Shown: one piece after another, positions 37,973 to 50,621 of the stretch
Position numbering within the stretch: position 1 is the stretch's first letter
Layout of the letters: every line of letters begins with the position of its first letter
NCBI GenBank assembly: GCA_035041965.1
Contig: JAPYMA010000048.1
Location: forward strand, 1 to 64,000
DNA from: Anisakis pegreffii
Taxonomy: Eukaryota > Nematoda > Chromadorea > Rhabditida > Anisakidae
DNA length: 64,000 bases
Direction: 5' to 3'
Made by a program: the position numbers and the translations under genes
The notes under the pieces: generated by a model
What the model saw: only the letters and a program-made list of their open reading frames with translations
Told to the model about the DNA's origin: nothing
The model's database searches: none

Positions 37973-40900
37973 GGAAATATGAGAGCTTAAGCGAGTGTTA
38001 ATTAAAGAGAGTCTGAACTCGAAAATTTACTTCATCGCAAACTTTTTTGCAGTCACTTTTCATGATGCACTCCTCTTTCACAGCATGATCACTCAACGAA
38101 CCATTCACTCGTTCATTCACTCCGATGATGAATTTTTTCAAGAGTTGTCACAGGATGTTATATTTAGACGAAAATTTTGCGAAAAGAAATTTTATCGTTC
38201 GTTGCCGCTTTGTAGCGAAAAAACTTTGCTGATAAATATTGAAAAACCAATGTTCATTTTGTGGTCAGGGTTTCGGGTTTTGTCATTTTGCTTGTTTGAT
38301 TCATGTAAAAAAGGTTCGATTAAAACTGCACTCAATTCCAGACTTCTATGATGAAGCGTAGTAAGTGAATTAAAGGATTCGAAAAAGGAGCAACAGTGAA
38401 TTCCTGCATGAAACATCATGATGTGTAGAGGAGGCGGTGATCGGACTAACTCAAATGATCAGAAGAAATTTGGCGATCATACGGTTGGAAAGTTCGCAAG
38501 AAAACTTTTCGCTCTATTAGCGCATAAAGGTGACTGAAAATCAAATCGAAAAAGTTGATGTCACAAAGCGGAGTGAATGTAATTTCCCGTGAATTCAATG
38601 GGTATTACCGGTGAGTCAGTCTGAATGAACGGCCCTCGATAGCATTATACGATGATAACCGAAAGGCAACACCAATTCAACGATTTCTATCGCCCAAAAT
38701 CGCCCAAATCGCCCAAAAGTGCATGCCATTTTTGGTTCGGCAAAAATCATGAAGTACAGTTCATTGAATGAATCCATCGCTTTTCAGAGGGCAACAAGGC
38801 CGCGATGGTTGTATAAGCGAAATTAGGGCAAAAATATATTGGAGATTGTCAAGAAAACCAATTTCGTAATACAAAATAGCTGTCAGTAGGTATGTAGTCA
38901 GGACTGGAAACTAATAGAATGAAGTTAAGACCTGCAATAACATAGTCACGAAGCAACTGCTCTGACTTTCGGAAGAAAGCGAAACGAACTGATCAGAAAA
39001 AAATAATCTTTTTAAGTGAACAAAAATGCTGGAGATAAGAAGAATCACCGCAATTCAATCATCAAAGTCACTGAAAAAAAACACAAATTCAGCGATGAAT
39101 GAGTTCATAAGCAATAAGCAATTCAACTAAAACATTCAAAAACTTCCACTGACGAGCGATAAAAATATTCATGATGGACGTTGAAACTGCACTTTTCGAA
39201 TCACATTTCATATTGAACAACGGAAACGAGTCTCAACAAAAGTGACTGAACTGAAACGACGATGCTGCAAGACAAGAGCCAATGTGCGCACATCATGCAC
39301 AAACGCTCTTTCCGATATGATAATCGCTTGACGTAAATGTTCATTTCAATCGTTCTTTTTTTTGCTTTCCAGCCACGCTTTTAATAATTATCGTTAATCA
39401 TCGAATTCGGTGAAGTTGAGAGGGTAATAAGACTCTGCACTGAATGCACTGAACATTTTTGCATGCAGTGCCGAACATTTGGTCTAGAGCGGCACTGGTC
39501 TAGAGAGCAGGATCGATCAGGCTTTCTGCAATCACCAAAGACACTTCGTTTAGCCGCTGAATTGATCGAATATGATCATGTCTGATCAGTTGGTCATTGA
39601 TGATATAGGATGTGCCTAGACTCCATAAGACTGGAATGAAAATGTATTCGACATTGTGGTGATGGTCTTTAATGAAGTGGATTGTAAACGCTGCACACTT
39701 TAACGACAGTGCATCATGACAGCAGATGGACTCTTTCAAACTCTGCAACTAAACATCAGTTTGAGTATAATCGGATTCGATGCTAACGGCCGCAACAGTC
39801 GTGCTTTATATTTTCAGTAGTTGCATAAATTTTGAGTGAACACGTAAGCTAAACGAAGTATGGGACGACTCCATTTATCCATTTTAAATTTTGCTTGACA
39901 ACATGACCAACCACAACGCATCCACACAATACACATCCAAGTGCTCATAAATAACAGCATAAATTTTGAATGCATCTCACAGGAACGTTTTGTGACATCT
40001 GTTTGTGTTATTTATGAAAAAATTTATGATTTACTGATTGTCTGCATCAGAACGAAAAAATTAGTCGTCAGCACCACAACAAGCGAACAGTGAATTCAGC
40101 TCTTGGTGAGCGTCATGATTAAGCTCACGTAATCCAAGCTCACTCACAATTTATTTCTACTTCTTTTGCATCTCATGAACTACGAGGGATCGATCCTTCA
40201 ATCAATCATTAACCTTGGCTATGCTTTGTATCAGCGAAATTTCCACGATGTACAAGGGAACTGAACTCATATACTTCGCTCACTTTCTTGTCACCTCCGT
40301 TGTAATGCCATGGATGAGTGGAAATTTTTTGCCTGCCGTCCACTTCATCTCTCAAAAAACTGAATAAGTCTCTTATCTAAGAGGTGTTATTCAAAAATTT
40401 CCAGCCACTACGAAGGGATGTTCAACAAGCCACCTAGTTCAATCACATTGCAACATTAAATTTCAATTGTAACAATTCATTCGACGATAATCAATCGATG
40501 TTTTAACCAAAATAGAATCGAGTTTGAATGTGCTTCATTGCGACTACCAAAAATTGATCACCTAAACTAGTCTAACCTGTAAATTTTGTGAGTTTATCAG
40601 GTTATGGCTTGAATATTCTTATGCATGATCAAGCGTAGAAATACTAACTGTCTTATTGATGAAATGAATAACGAAACAATACAATCATTTATATTGAGTT
40701 GGTGATTATCGAAAATGGTGAATAGCAACATTATAGATAGTAAACATAAACTGGATGATTAATAATTTGTACATAAGTGATGCAGTCAGTTGACATTTAT
40801 TATGTTAATTGGTTCATTACAATAAAATTACTAGTAGTTGTAAGATTGTTTTGAAGTAACGAGAACACTTCGTGGTGTGAACTTTGCTGGTTGATTTTCT

Positions 40901-41987
40901 CACATTTTTATCGGTATGGACAAGTGGTAGCCTTAGGGCATTGTGAAAGCCGTGAGCAACTACACTGATGAATCAGGTTGAAACAGCAATGAGAAGAACT
41001 GGCTCTTAGAACCCATTCAGTGGCATTCCATCACAGTCCATAAACAATTTAGATCAGTCTCTCGCTTGGTTTTTTTTTGTTTCTTGACGTATTTTGTGGG
41101 AAATTCGCCGGAAATGATTTCATTCATTTCACATTTTGATCGCATTTTTTTCATTTGTTCTTTTTTGCGTTAGTTTTTTTCTTCATTTTACTTCCTTCAA
41201 CATTTTTTGTCTGTTTTTCTCGAAACGAAACAAAAGCATGTGAGAAGAATGAATTTTTCAAGAGGTTATAGCTTATGAGAGAATCACATAGAAGCGGAAG
41301 GTATTTTCCTAACGCAATCACATTCCACGTGATACCTGTCAAACTTGTTTCAGATTCGTAAACGCTTTAGAATCCATTTGGATCGCCTCACTGATCATGT
41401 GTTTCTGGCATCGTTAAGATCGAACTGTTAGGGTATCGAGACACTCAATATTTCATTGCATAGTGCGTCTGTCGGTGTTGAACCAAAATACAGACATTCA
41501 CACATCTGGAAGCATTCAAAATCTGGAAGCTATTTGATTTGTTTATGTGCTATTCGGCTCCAACTTGAATTCCACAGTTCTTTAGGCTATCGAGAACACG
41601 TGTTGAAATGGGAATTGACTGCGTTTGCGGAACTAGACTCGAAATATTTCAGCTGTCAATATTCATTCTTTTTAAGCGAAAAGTTTTGGTCGATTTTAGA
41701 TCGAAACCATTAGAAAAAGGCGAATTTCATTTTGGTCATATTAAAGTCTCACAGTTAAATACATTTGACGAGAGAATCGCTGTTTTTTCGCTAACGGCGT
41801 AATGCTTTTCGCACTGCATAAAATTTTGTTGCCAATTAGAGACAAAGTTGCGATAGACTATAATTATGCAGAGTGATGAGAACCGACCGAATTTTTTGGA
41901 TTTCGCTGATTGCCGAAAGCCGGCGATTTTCCGAAAATTGTTCGGTATTTTAGAAATTGCTTTTCAATTCCGGGATTGTCTCGAGAT

Positions 41988-42275
41988 TACATGAAGAGCA
42001 AAGCTACTTGCTTGTTCAGCTCATCATGCCTTTATGCATGCTCTTCTGTTTATTTTGCCACGGTTTGCTGTTATTCACAGCTGAACAAATTAGATGAACG
42101 TTCCATTAACTTAATCTTCTATAAATTGATATACAGTTGTCCTGTTCGATATACGCCATTGCATCCTCTCCTCGTACAGTCATCGCTGATCACTTCGACT
42201 GTATCGATGCTCTCTTTAGATATATCTTATCAGTTATCACTGATGCTGCTTTTTCGCAACAACAAACCGGACAAT
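41988..42275 (+). pseudogene. Inverted relic of MCFD2-like gene A promoter and signal-peptide exon
   Basis: This plus-strand stretch matches the minus strand of 50,560-50,835, the upstream region and first exon of EF-hand gene A. Shared blocks in order include GCATGCTCTTCTGTTTAT, AACGTTCCRTTAACTT, ATACGCCATTGCATCCTC and CAGTCATCGCTGATCACTTC, then GACTGTATCGATGCTCT over the start codon (ATG at 42,207 here, 50,621 there). After the ATG a deletion relative to gene A shifts the frame: the signal core continues out of frame as ILSVIT.DAAFSQQQ, and the in-frame reading becomes MLSLDISYQLSLMLLF. No EF-hand exons were found downstream on plus. It is a broken duplicate, possibly of promoter plus exon 1 only. 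Confidence 0.82.
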
Positions 42276-44298
42276 TTTGAGTTTTGGTCAGAAAACAGAC
42301 TACTGGAATTCTAAAAAAACTCGGCTAGAACACTCGATTCCGTTGTCTTGCAAAGTCTATTGAGTCGGATTTCGACCGAAGCAAAATTTCATTCAATTAC
42401 CAGAGTGTTAAGCAATTGATTGTTCCATGTTAGTGAATGAGTGAAACGATAACCTATAAGCCCACAATTCGATTTCCCCTTGCAGGTACCATTCTCAGGA
42501 TTTATTCGGAGCAGGTTCGGCTCTCTTACAATCTGCTTTTTCAGTATTCGAATGAAATCTCGAGTTCTCTTTACGGATCATCCTTTACGGATTTACGGAT
42601 CACTCATTGACTAATGCAATTATGAAAGACAAAGTGTTTAGACCTACCTTGCAGTCGATTTGAAACATTAAATGCTCATGATTTATATGCAGTTGGATTC
42701 GTTGCTGGTAATTTTCAGGACTCTGTATCCATTGTGAGCACCATTTTATATCTCGATTCGCTGATTGCCACCGATAAATCATCCTTGTTGCCGCCGATAT
42801 CATACGGTAATAAGACACACATCAAGTTTTCCGATCTGAGTAATACAAAATCGCCGATGACTCAACGGTTTAGAATTGAAGTGCTTGCAAACGCGTAAAT
42901 TTCTTTTGCTCATTTTTGTTGGTTATCCGAGACTTTTCAAATCCCAAATGATTGATTCGCTTGATGTGCGAATATCAGCCACACTTGTTTGAAACATTTT
43001 CAGTGAAAAAGTTGAAATATTCAAGAGAAAAAATACAGGATGAGCGGTTTTTGAAGAGTGTTTGTTGAGGGTTGAAAGAGCAATTGTTTGATGTTTTGTC
43101 GACAGTGGATTGACGCATATCAGTCAGTTTAATGTCAGTGAGTTTGGCTGATGATGATTTTTGTTTGAAGTGTTCGGTGATTTATTTATTTAGCGGTAAG
43201 CGTATACATATGCGTCTGTTGCGTAGATCATATTTATTTGATTTAGATGAACGGATGCAGCAACAACAACAGCAGCAGCATTTAAGTGCCATAAAGATAA
43301 ATAGTGGATAAAGATAAATCCATAAAACACTTTTTGTTCATCCATCCAAATTACCGCATCGCAAATCGCAGCTGCCCTATCGAATGGTATGTATGTCCGT
43401 AGTCCTTGGTCGATCGTTCGGTGAAAGAACTACCTATATAACCTATATACGTATGAATATGATACATTCAGACGTTCAGCGTTTTACGATCAACCTCTAA
43501 GCACCTGACCAAACATATATTATTTCCACTTTTGATATCCGTTCTGTTCTGTGCTACCGGTTCTTGAGTGTGATCATTAAGTTATCTTGAGCAGTAGCTG
43601 AACCTGAGAGGGCTGATTCGAAATTTTCAATTTTTTGAATTTGCCTTATGATTAGGTATGACTTGGTTGTCATTAATTTGTGGTTGTCATTTTGTTATAA
43701 AAAACCAAGTCAAGCGTTATAAACGTTTGATAGCCTGATCAATCCAGGGAATCCAAGGATTAGATGTGATCATTGTGGCTGACTGTGTACTATGTAAACC
43801 CAATTGGTTTTCAGGACATTACTGAAGTTTTCAGTTACTGTATTTGCCTATCTTCTATTTCTTTTCTTACATTTTCCTTAGATCACACCTCTTTGATTGG
43901 CTTTTTTTTTCGAAACTATCGTCATCAGTGTATTTTTTCTTAAGATCCAACAAGATTTCGCCACATTCCATATCATTGATGGATTCCAAACAGTCAGCTT
44001 CATTCATAGATTTTTGAGAAATTTTATTGTTATCGTTCAGTACAACTGAACTACCTCAACAGTGATTGATCTAAAGAAATTTTGATTTCAAATTCCAATA
44101 TCTGAATTGCAATAACTGAAAAGAGAGTAAGTGCCTGATTGGTAGGAGCGATCATGGCTATCGGTGAAGTTATGACTCAGAGAGTCTTCAAATCTTTCAG
44201 AAACCTCCTGAATTAGGTTCACTGACTCAACGAATTTTGTTCCTAAATCAATCTATTCAAAATTTTGTGGAACTTCATCGATATTTTCTGCTTCCGTG
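42276..44298. other. Intergenic stretch between the relic and the EEP gene
   Basis: I looked here for EF-hand exons that might belong to the relic upstream and saw none. A CAG/CAA triplet run (CAACAACAACAGCAGCAGCA) is at 43,258-43,280, and R2 copy 3 is at 43,711. A local duplication, CCTATATAACCTATATACG, lies near 43,430-43,452. Nothing else was recognised. Confidence 0.5.
43711..43780. repeat. Dispersed repeat R2, copy 3 (short or rearranged)
   Basis: GCGTTATAAACGTTTGATAG, CCTGATCAATCCAGGGAATC and CAAGGATTAGATG correspond to the centre of the repeat at 17,170 and 36,795. Here GATCATTGTGGC follows the core rather than preceding it, so this copy is rearranged or lies next to a second partial copy. 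Confidence 0.65.
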
Positions 44299-47227
44299 AT
44301 GTGGAACTCACACTCAATATTCCTATCGGCATTCATTATTGGCCATGTGTGCTGCATGACAGTAGGCGTTCCTGAACGCATAACTGTAATGACGTTCAAC
44401 ATTTGGAATTCCGGACAGAACGTTCAGAACGGCCTCCTGAAAATCGCCAAGCACATCAGTTTCATCAATCCGGATGTTGTCGCACTGCAGGTTAATTTCA
44501 GATAAATGTAGAATTGACGAATTGTACGATCCTTCATGGAAATTCTTATGCAAACGATCGCATTAAGAATAGCTCGGTATCATATCATTAGTGAATTATT
44601 GAACCAAAACATTTTCGGTCATTGATCTGGGCAAAACGTTCGGGCGCCAATTCAAAAGAGTGAATTCAGCAGATTAGACCTCATGTTCAAAAATCTCGAT
44701 ACGATCACCGTTGCCATCACAATAGAATCCTTGCTGGAAGCATGATGGAATCGTTTTATAATGATGTATCAGAGACATTGAACAGGAAGTTGAGACCGAG
44801 TTGGTTACGGAAGAGCTGATTGAAATGCTAGGACCAGAATGGAGCGGAGCCACGCACAAGTTCTTCACCTATCCAGATACGGCTCTAATTACTCGTCACA
44901 AGGTGAGCGATCACACTTGAAAACGATAATTTGCTCCGAATCTATGAATGTAAGATAAAGATACGGATGTGTGCACTTGCTAACAATAAAGGTGCATAGG
45001 TTGATGTGAAACACTTGCATAAGTTAAAATAAAATCAGTAGAGAAATCAGTAGTTGGCTAATATGCTTGCTGGCTTGATATGGAATGAATGATGATCGTG
45101 TTTCAATAGATAATCGAAGATTCTGTTGGCTATACAAGTAGAGGTCTTGGTGCACGCATTCGACTCGTCTCTTCGAATCGTACAATACATGTGTATTGCC
45201 TTCATTTGGACTACAGGTATATTGTGTATCCATTGTTGAAGCATTTCTCAAATGAAAATCAAATGGAATTCATTAGAAATGACGTTCACGAGTTATACCT
45301 TTGTCTAGGAACCATTGTCAAGAACGGTCATCTGGCGTTGTTCGCATTTTTGATCAGAATCTTTCCATTCATAATCTGCTTCAAACTCTTTATTGAGCAA
45401 CGAAATTGCTGCACATTCACAAACTATGCAAACTATAGAATGTTCATTTTGAAATTCAATTGGTTTGCTAGAGAGGACTTGAGGTGATCTATGTTCGAAG
45501 AGTTCAATGTTTTATGAGGAAATATGTGTGTAGTAGTCTATCAATGATTTATCACTGCTATTAGTACTTTAGCAAAAGGCATAATAATTCATCGCTGCTA
45601 AAGCTTTTCGTTTGTGCCTAGTACGAATTCTTTATTTTTCTTCTTCTTTTGAAGAATGCTACTGTGATTTAAGATCTTATGGTCCTTATGCGGCTAACAA
45701 TAAGCTCGTCTCGGAGACAATGCAAATAATGGCTGGCGAGCGAAATATTGACGGCAACGGTAAATTATTAGTGCATGTTCATTACATTATAGTTACAGCA
45801 ATATTTTATGAATACGAGTAAAATACGAATGACGGCAGTCACATAACGATGCGATTCAATGCTGGGTGAACAAAATTCATAAATGGACGACAAATGAGTG
45901 GTGCTTCTTAGTTCACGCATGAGGGACTTTCAAAAGAGAAAAATTTCGCACTTCAAATATTTCACCGCTGGAGTCGAATTCTTTAACGATAGTTTAGAAC
46001 TGTCAAAATTTTGTAGCAATGAAAATTTTCAAGCACATAATAGAGCACGTAGAATGTTCTTAATGAGGCGAGTCGCACATGCAGACCAGGAAGTCATGGT
46101 CGAATTTACCGAAAAAAAAATGATCCGTCAAAATGCGGTGAATCTCATATTTTTCGCCGGCAAACATGAACGTTACAAATCTTATGCACAGAACAATCCC
46201 ATTGATACGGGATTTAAAGTATTGTACACTTTTTCTAGTGCTGATCAGATGTTCTGAGATGGCCGCAACGGTTTAAGCACTGATATGACCTTGGGCATGT
46301 TTTTGAAGTACGGTAAGGATTTCAGGACGATTCGAGAATATGCGTGAATTCGTAATGAATAGCGACTTTCGGGAAGCACTTAGACATGCTGATGCGGAAC
46401 CAGTAGTTGTATGCGGTGATTTCAACGCTCCGTCACATCTGGATTGGATCAATGAAACAGCGTGAGTGTACGATAGATGTAATAGTGAAACAAAGAATTA
46501 TGCAGATTCGAAGAATTATCGATAGTTTTACGAAACCCATGAAGGTTTTTTTGTGGCAATAGATTGGGAATTTCAAATCAGAAATATTCTGAATGAATTC
46601 ATTTCACAGTGATCAGTTTGCAACTGTTCATCAGTCCCACTGAAACTTTTCTTACAGAGAGCAACATGGAGGATGGGCATTTGAATGGCCTTCAACAAAG
46701 ATGCTCGAAGGAGCACAAATGGTAGATTCGTTCAGAAAACTGCATCCTAATCCACTGACTAAACCAGGTATCATAAATGCTCGATAATTTATTCAGAATC
46801 AGTCCTGGAATAACTCAAAAAATCATAGAATTACTATGAATTCGTTTAAACCTAAATGAGATTATCATCGTTGAATTTCGATTAAGTTGTTGCAGAAATT
46901 CGAGAAACTGAACAGAAAACTGACCAAGGATTAGTTTCGACAGTATTCAATCCGCTGAAAATTCGTACAAACGAAAATCTTTCACTTGCAGGAAATACGT
47001 GGTCTACGGTTGAGAAGAAAACAAGTGGAGGTTGGGGATGGACGATTCCGGAGCCACAGGATCGGATTGACTTCATATTTTACAAGGGCACTTCATTGCA
47101 ACCCATCAAATCAACCACATATCAAGGACGTGACGTCGTATGGCCCAAACCATATCACTGGCATAATGACTATCCATCAGATCATTTTGCAGTCATCACA
47201 ACTTTTGCTCTCATTCGAGGTTATTAA
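44299..47227 (+). CDS. Secreted endonuclease/exonuclease/phosphatase (EEP) fold protein
   Basis: Seven exons: 44,299-44,490; 44,786-44,902; 45,110-45,216; 45,674-45,759; 46,326-46,461; 46,658-46,767; 46,992-47,227. Every junction is GT..AG and in phase, giving 327 residues. Residues 1-22 form a signal peptide (FLSAFIIGHVCC core), so the product is probably secreted or lumenal. The EEP (DNase I-like) catalytic set is complete: Asn34 in MTFNIWN, Glu65 in VVALQEV, His135 in CLHLDYR, GDFN at 198-201, DRIDF at 273-277 and SDH at 312-314. The family cleaves phosphodiester or phosphomonoester bonds with a divalent metal. Members include nucleases, sphingomyelinases and inositol phosphatases, and the WGWTIPEPQDRIDFIF region is typical of the bacterial/fungal-like secreted branch. 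The substrate is not determined. The start is the first ATG before the signal core. It ends tail to tail with EF-hand gene A. Confidence 0.9.
46896..46991 (+). other. Possible alternative 5' extension of EEP exon 7
   Basis: An acceptor word (GTTGTTGCAG, ending 46,895) lies exactly 96 nt upstream of the exon 7 acceptor. The 32 codons between are fully open and in phase with both exon 6 and exon 7, reading EIRETEQKTDQGLVSTVF.. to SLA. Using it would insert 32 residues between LTKP and GNTWS, which are adjacent in the compact form that the family leads me to expect. The compact form is my main model. Confidence 0.4.
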
Positions 47228-48508
47228 CTGTGACCGAAGCCGAATGTTAGCATAGTGCCAATTGATGCTATATCTCTCAAGAAATTGTTTGTGATAAAAG
47301 TAATATCATTTCATCTCTTGGATGGGATATGTCTCTGGAACTAACGATAAGTTATATTCAATGATCAAAAAATATTGTTTGAACCAGAAATTCTGACTGA
47401 GATCTATGGAACAAAACATTGAGCAGATATAATGAAGCATTAACCAGAAGGAACACGAAAGTTTTGTGTACCTTTAAAAAACTGTTTCTACAAGTGGTTT
47501 TTACGCTGCCGCTGATGCTAGATTTTAAGACAATCAGGGAATCGATCCACCAGTCAAGAAATTCACTGTTAACAATCATGTTCTGGTGGATTGTTTTTTA
47601 AAATCAGCAGCTTCTGACCGAACAACTATTCTTAAGACATTATTAGACAACTATACGAATATTATGAATAGAAAATTAATTAACGCTAAGGTGCTAGTCT
47701 GTTTAGCTTCTCCAAACACCACCGAGGGTGCTTCGTCCCTTATGATGACCACACTGGTTTATACAGTTTGAATGTGTTAGATTCAGTCTCCAACCGGACA
47801 TTTCATCAGGCGATATAATTACAAGCATCGCATTAAGAGAGATAAACTGCACAACTCACTCTTCAAAGCGATTCATTGTTTCGCTCGAAGAGTCCTCAAC
47901 CATGTTCCCGTGTAGTGCAGTTGTTCATGCATAATCCTGATGTACAATTTGTCAACATCGATTCATTTATGCATATTATCCGTGTTTAATATTTCTGTAT
48001 ATTGTTAAGAACATCATCGCTATCTGTGTTTCATCTGATGTGGTCTTATAGATCATTTATTTTATTTGAATCTTTCAACCAATCTAATTTGATGAATTCG
48101 AATCGATAAACTGCATAAAACTCATTGAATAATGCAATAGCAATGAACTCTATTAACAAACAAAAATCATCAAAGAATCTAAAGAATGCGGCCAACATCA
48201 AACAAATGAATCATTCACCGGAACAAATTGAGACCTCATCAACTAACAAACAATCACCAAGAGAACTAAGTCATGAACTCTCAACAAACCAAGCAATTAA
48301 CAATAATCAAGGCGAAATGAATAATTTTATTGAAAAGCAATAATAAAACAATAAACAAAACAAAACAAAAACAATAAAATAATCAAAAAATAATAATACA
48401 AAATAATAATGATGATTATAATAATAATCAAAAACAATACAACAAAACAATCATCTCGGAAAAATCATCTCGTTGTAAGCAACGCCATGCCACCCTTCAA
48501 AAAAGCAC
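47228..48508. other. Convergent intergenic region between EEP and EF-hand gene A
   Basis: Both flanking genes end here, so it contains their 3' UTRs. At 48,143-48,343 (plus) is an Asn/Gln/Ser-rich open frame of 66 codons from its ATG (MNSINKQKSSKNLKNAANIK start). It is followed by low-complexity (AACAAAA)n/(AATAAT)n DNA to about 48,440. The frame's composition simply mirrors the A-rich DNA, so I do not call it a gene. No clear AATAAA was found close to either stop. Confidence 0.45.
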
Positions 48509-50621
48509 TCAAGGTTTCCTTAAATAGGCTTTGTATTCACTGAAACTAATTCGACCATCTCTGTCTTTATCAGCCCAATCCAATACTGGATCAACGAACG
48601 CTTCAGCCTCTGCATCTGTCAAAACGATATTCTGTGGCGGCCTACTTGGATCAGCTGAAAGCAAGAATTTGTAAAATATTCGTCAAAAGACATATGATCT
48701 CATGATTGAGTGCACTAGATATGGTTCAACATTCATACTGAGAGTTTCAGGAATTTTATAGGAGATCCTTTCCGGTATCTAGTACCGGCACAAATTAGAA
48801 TATAGTTGAACGAAAGTGAGCTGAACGATATGATAGCTCATCGCTTCATTTATTTCACGTATCTTCAAAAATCGTGAAGAAATTTCAAAATCTAGAGGAG
48901 AAATACGTTTTTGTGAAATCGCTTTTGAATCAGCCAAATCGAATTGTTCAAAGAAAAGTAGTGCGGTGGAAGTGTTTGCTCATGCACAGCTGATGTAATC
49001 AATGATGAATGTGAGTTTGTTTGGCAGCTATTTTTAATTCAGTAAATGTGTTTGGCTTCTGCTATGGCAATTTCGATTTAGTTTTGGAATTAAGCATGAA
49101 AATTACTTGATATTGATTTGGATTGTTCTCTCAGTCCATCAGAAAGCAGCACAATATTCAAATTTAACGGCGAATAATTCACACAAATGGACAGCAAGCT
49201 CGAAGTGATCAGGCTCTATGTGAACGCAAGTCCGATGGTTAAAATCTTGCGATTTGGAATTCTCTAGCAAAGATATTGCATCTCATGCAGTGATAGTCTT
49301 TTGAGTTTTTGCTCAACCTAACAGGGGATGTTCCTAAATTCGAATGGTTCCAACGTTTCCACGAATTCAACCTCTATTAAAATTGAGTATTTTGATACAT
49401 AATGGCCTATTGGATCGAAGAGGAATGTTGTGAACTTTTAGTCTTTTGTGTATACGATACAATAACAGTTTATTCTGCTGAATATATAAGCAGAAGGGTC
49501 GTGAAAATTGCAAAAATTATTGGAGAGAGATCTACCGAGAGCAAAAATTCAGCGAAATTCATTAAATGAAATTCTTTGATGTAAACGCTTACTGGAATGC
49601 TCATGTGCAGTGACAGTCTGTATCAGCTCGAGACCATCAATGTAGAAATCCTTATTGAGATCAGCCAGCTCAAAATAATAGAACACTTCTTTTTCATCCG
49701 ACCAATCTGAGTCAACATCGATTTTATTCTTGAGATGCTCTTTCAAGTGCCTGAAAGCTTCATCTGTGGCTTTTACACATTCTTCACCTATTCCTACAAC
49801 CAAACTCTAAACTTCAGAAAACTAATGAATGCAATATCTTCAATTATACGATCATATGTGAGCGTAGTTTTAAAATTTTAACGATCTTGACGGAAAATAA
49901 TATTGCATGAGAATAATAATTGTATGGTTATAAATAATAAAATAATAATAATAAGAATATTAACAATATAAATATGGTGAATGAATGCGATCAAACAGTT
50001 ACGATCCCAAATGAATTCTGCTTAATAAACAAAATCTGTTCACATAATCTGGTGATGCAGTTCGCTTGAACTTAGCTCACTGATTTCAAAAGCGTAAATT
50101 TCCTCTCAAAACCTTATATAAACTCACTCTTTATCATGGACCTCTTGTTTGATAGCAAATTCCTTCCTTGCTTTTGGTACTGAAAAGAGTATTTTGTTGG
50201 TGGCAATTGAACTCTGCTTGTTGATCAACGGTTGACAAACCGGATTGTACTCAAATGTACTGCGGTATCGCTGCAGACGCTACGTGAGATAACACAGGTC
50301 AATATTCGAAACATTTCACGCTATTTGAAGTTTGATGCTAATTCTTCAGTATGTTTAAATTTCTCAATGTTTAACATGAGAATAATTGCAGTCATTAGTT
50401 GCTCGTTGCTGTGAATGAGAACTATTCGCTTACATTAGCGAACGCATACAGCAATGATCTGTTAAGTTGTAAATTGCTCTCAAAAAAGCTGAAATTAACA
50501 AACCGGCTCCAGGTTGTGGTTGTTGAAATTGGTTGATTGGAGGAGGTTGGCCTCGGGGTTGTTGCGAGAAAACACCATCAGCGATAACTGATAAGATAAG
50601 AAGTATATTTGAATAGAGCAT
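48509..50621 (-). CDS. MCFD2-like secreted EF-hand protein, paralog A
   Basis: Four exons on minus: 50,504-50,621; 50,128-50,179; 49,593-49,750; 48,509-48,654. All junctions are in phase, giving 157 residues. Residues 1-19 are a signal peptide (MLYSNILLILSVIADGVFSQ), followed by a Gln/Pro-rich linker (QQPRGQPPPINQFQQPQPGA) and a short charged exon (PKARKEFAIKQEVHDK). The EF-hand module then starts at HLKEHLKNKIDVD. Loop 1 is DLNKDFYIDGLE (87-98) and loop 2 DKDRDGRISFSE (138-149), both with D/N/D at 1, 3 and 5 and Glu at 12, so both should bind calcium. Arrangement and length fit MCFD2, the soluble partner of the LMAN1 cargo receptor in ER-to-Golgi transport; that role is inferred from the family. 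The start and upstream region exist as a broken inverted copy at 41,988-42,275. Confidence 0.85.

Larger units (their letters stand above)
36886..41987. other. Gene-poor stretch
   Basis: No gene was recognised. The most open frame is 118 codons on plus (37,995-38,351), without motif. A CGCCCAAA word is repeated three times in a row at about 38,690-38,717. The C/T-rich TTTTTTTTCTTC patches at 41,070 and 41,155 are simple sequence. Confidence 0.4.

Noticed and set aside
37995..38351. 118-codon plus frame
   Set aside because: Phe/Ser/His-rich, as AT-rich noncoding DNA gives; an open minus frame overlaps it; no family.
42640..42800. Possible EF-hand exons downstream of the gene A relic
   Set aside because: No HLKEHL-like helix or DxDxDG loop in any frame between 42,276 and 44,298.
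45191..45487. 98-codon plus frame overlapping EEP exon 3
   Set aside because: It is a shifted frame running into intron 3; the enzyme frame ends at a good donor at 45,217.
49751..49793. Upstream extension of gene A exon 3 (open frame reading GIGEECVKATDEAF before HLKEHL), giving a three-exon model
   Set aside because: The phase also fits, but paralogs B and C start this exon exactly at the His codon after TTTCAG, and a 52-nt exon at 50,128-50,179 with correct phases matches exon 2 of B in length. The four-exon model is better.
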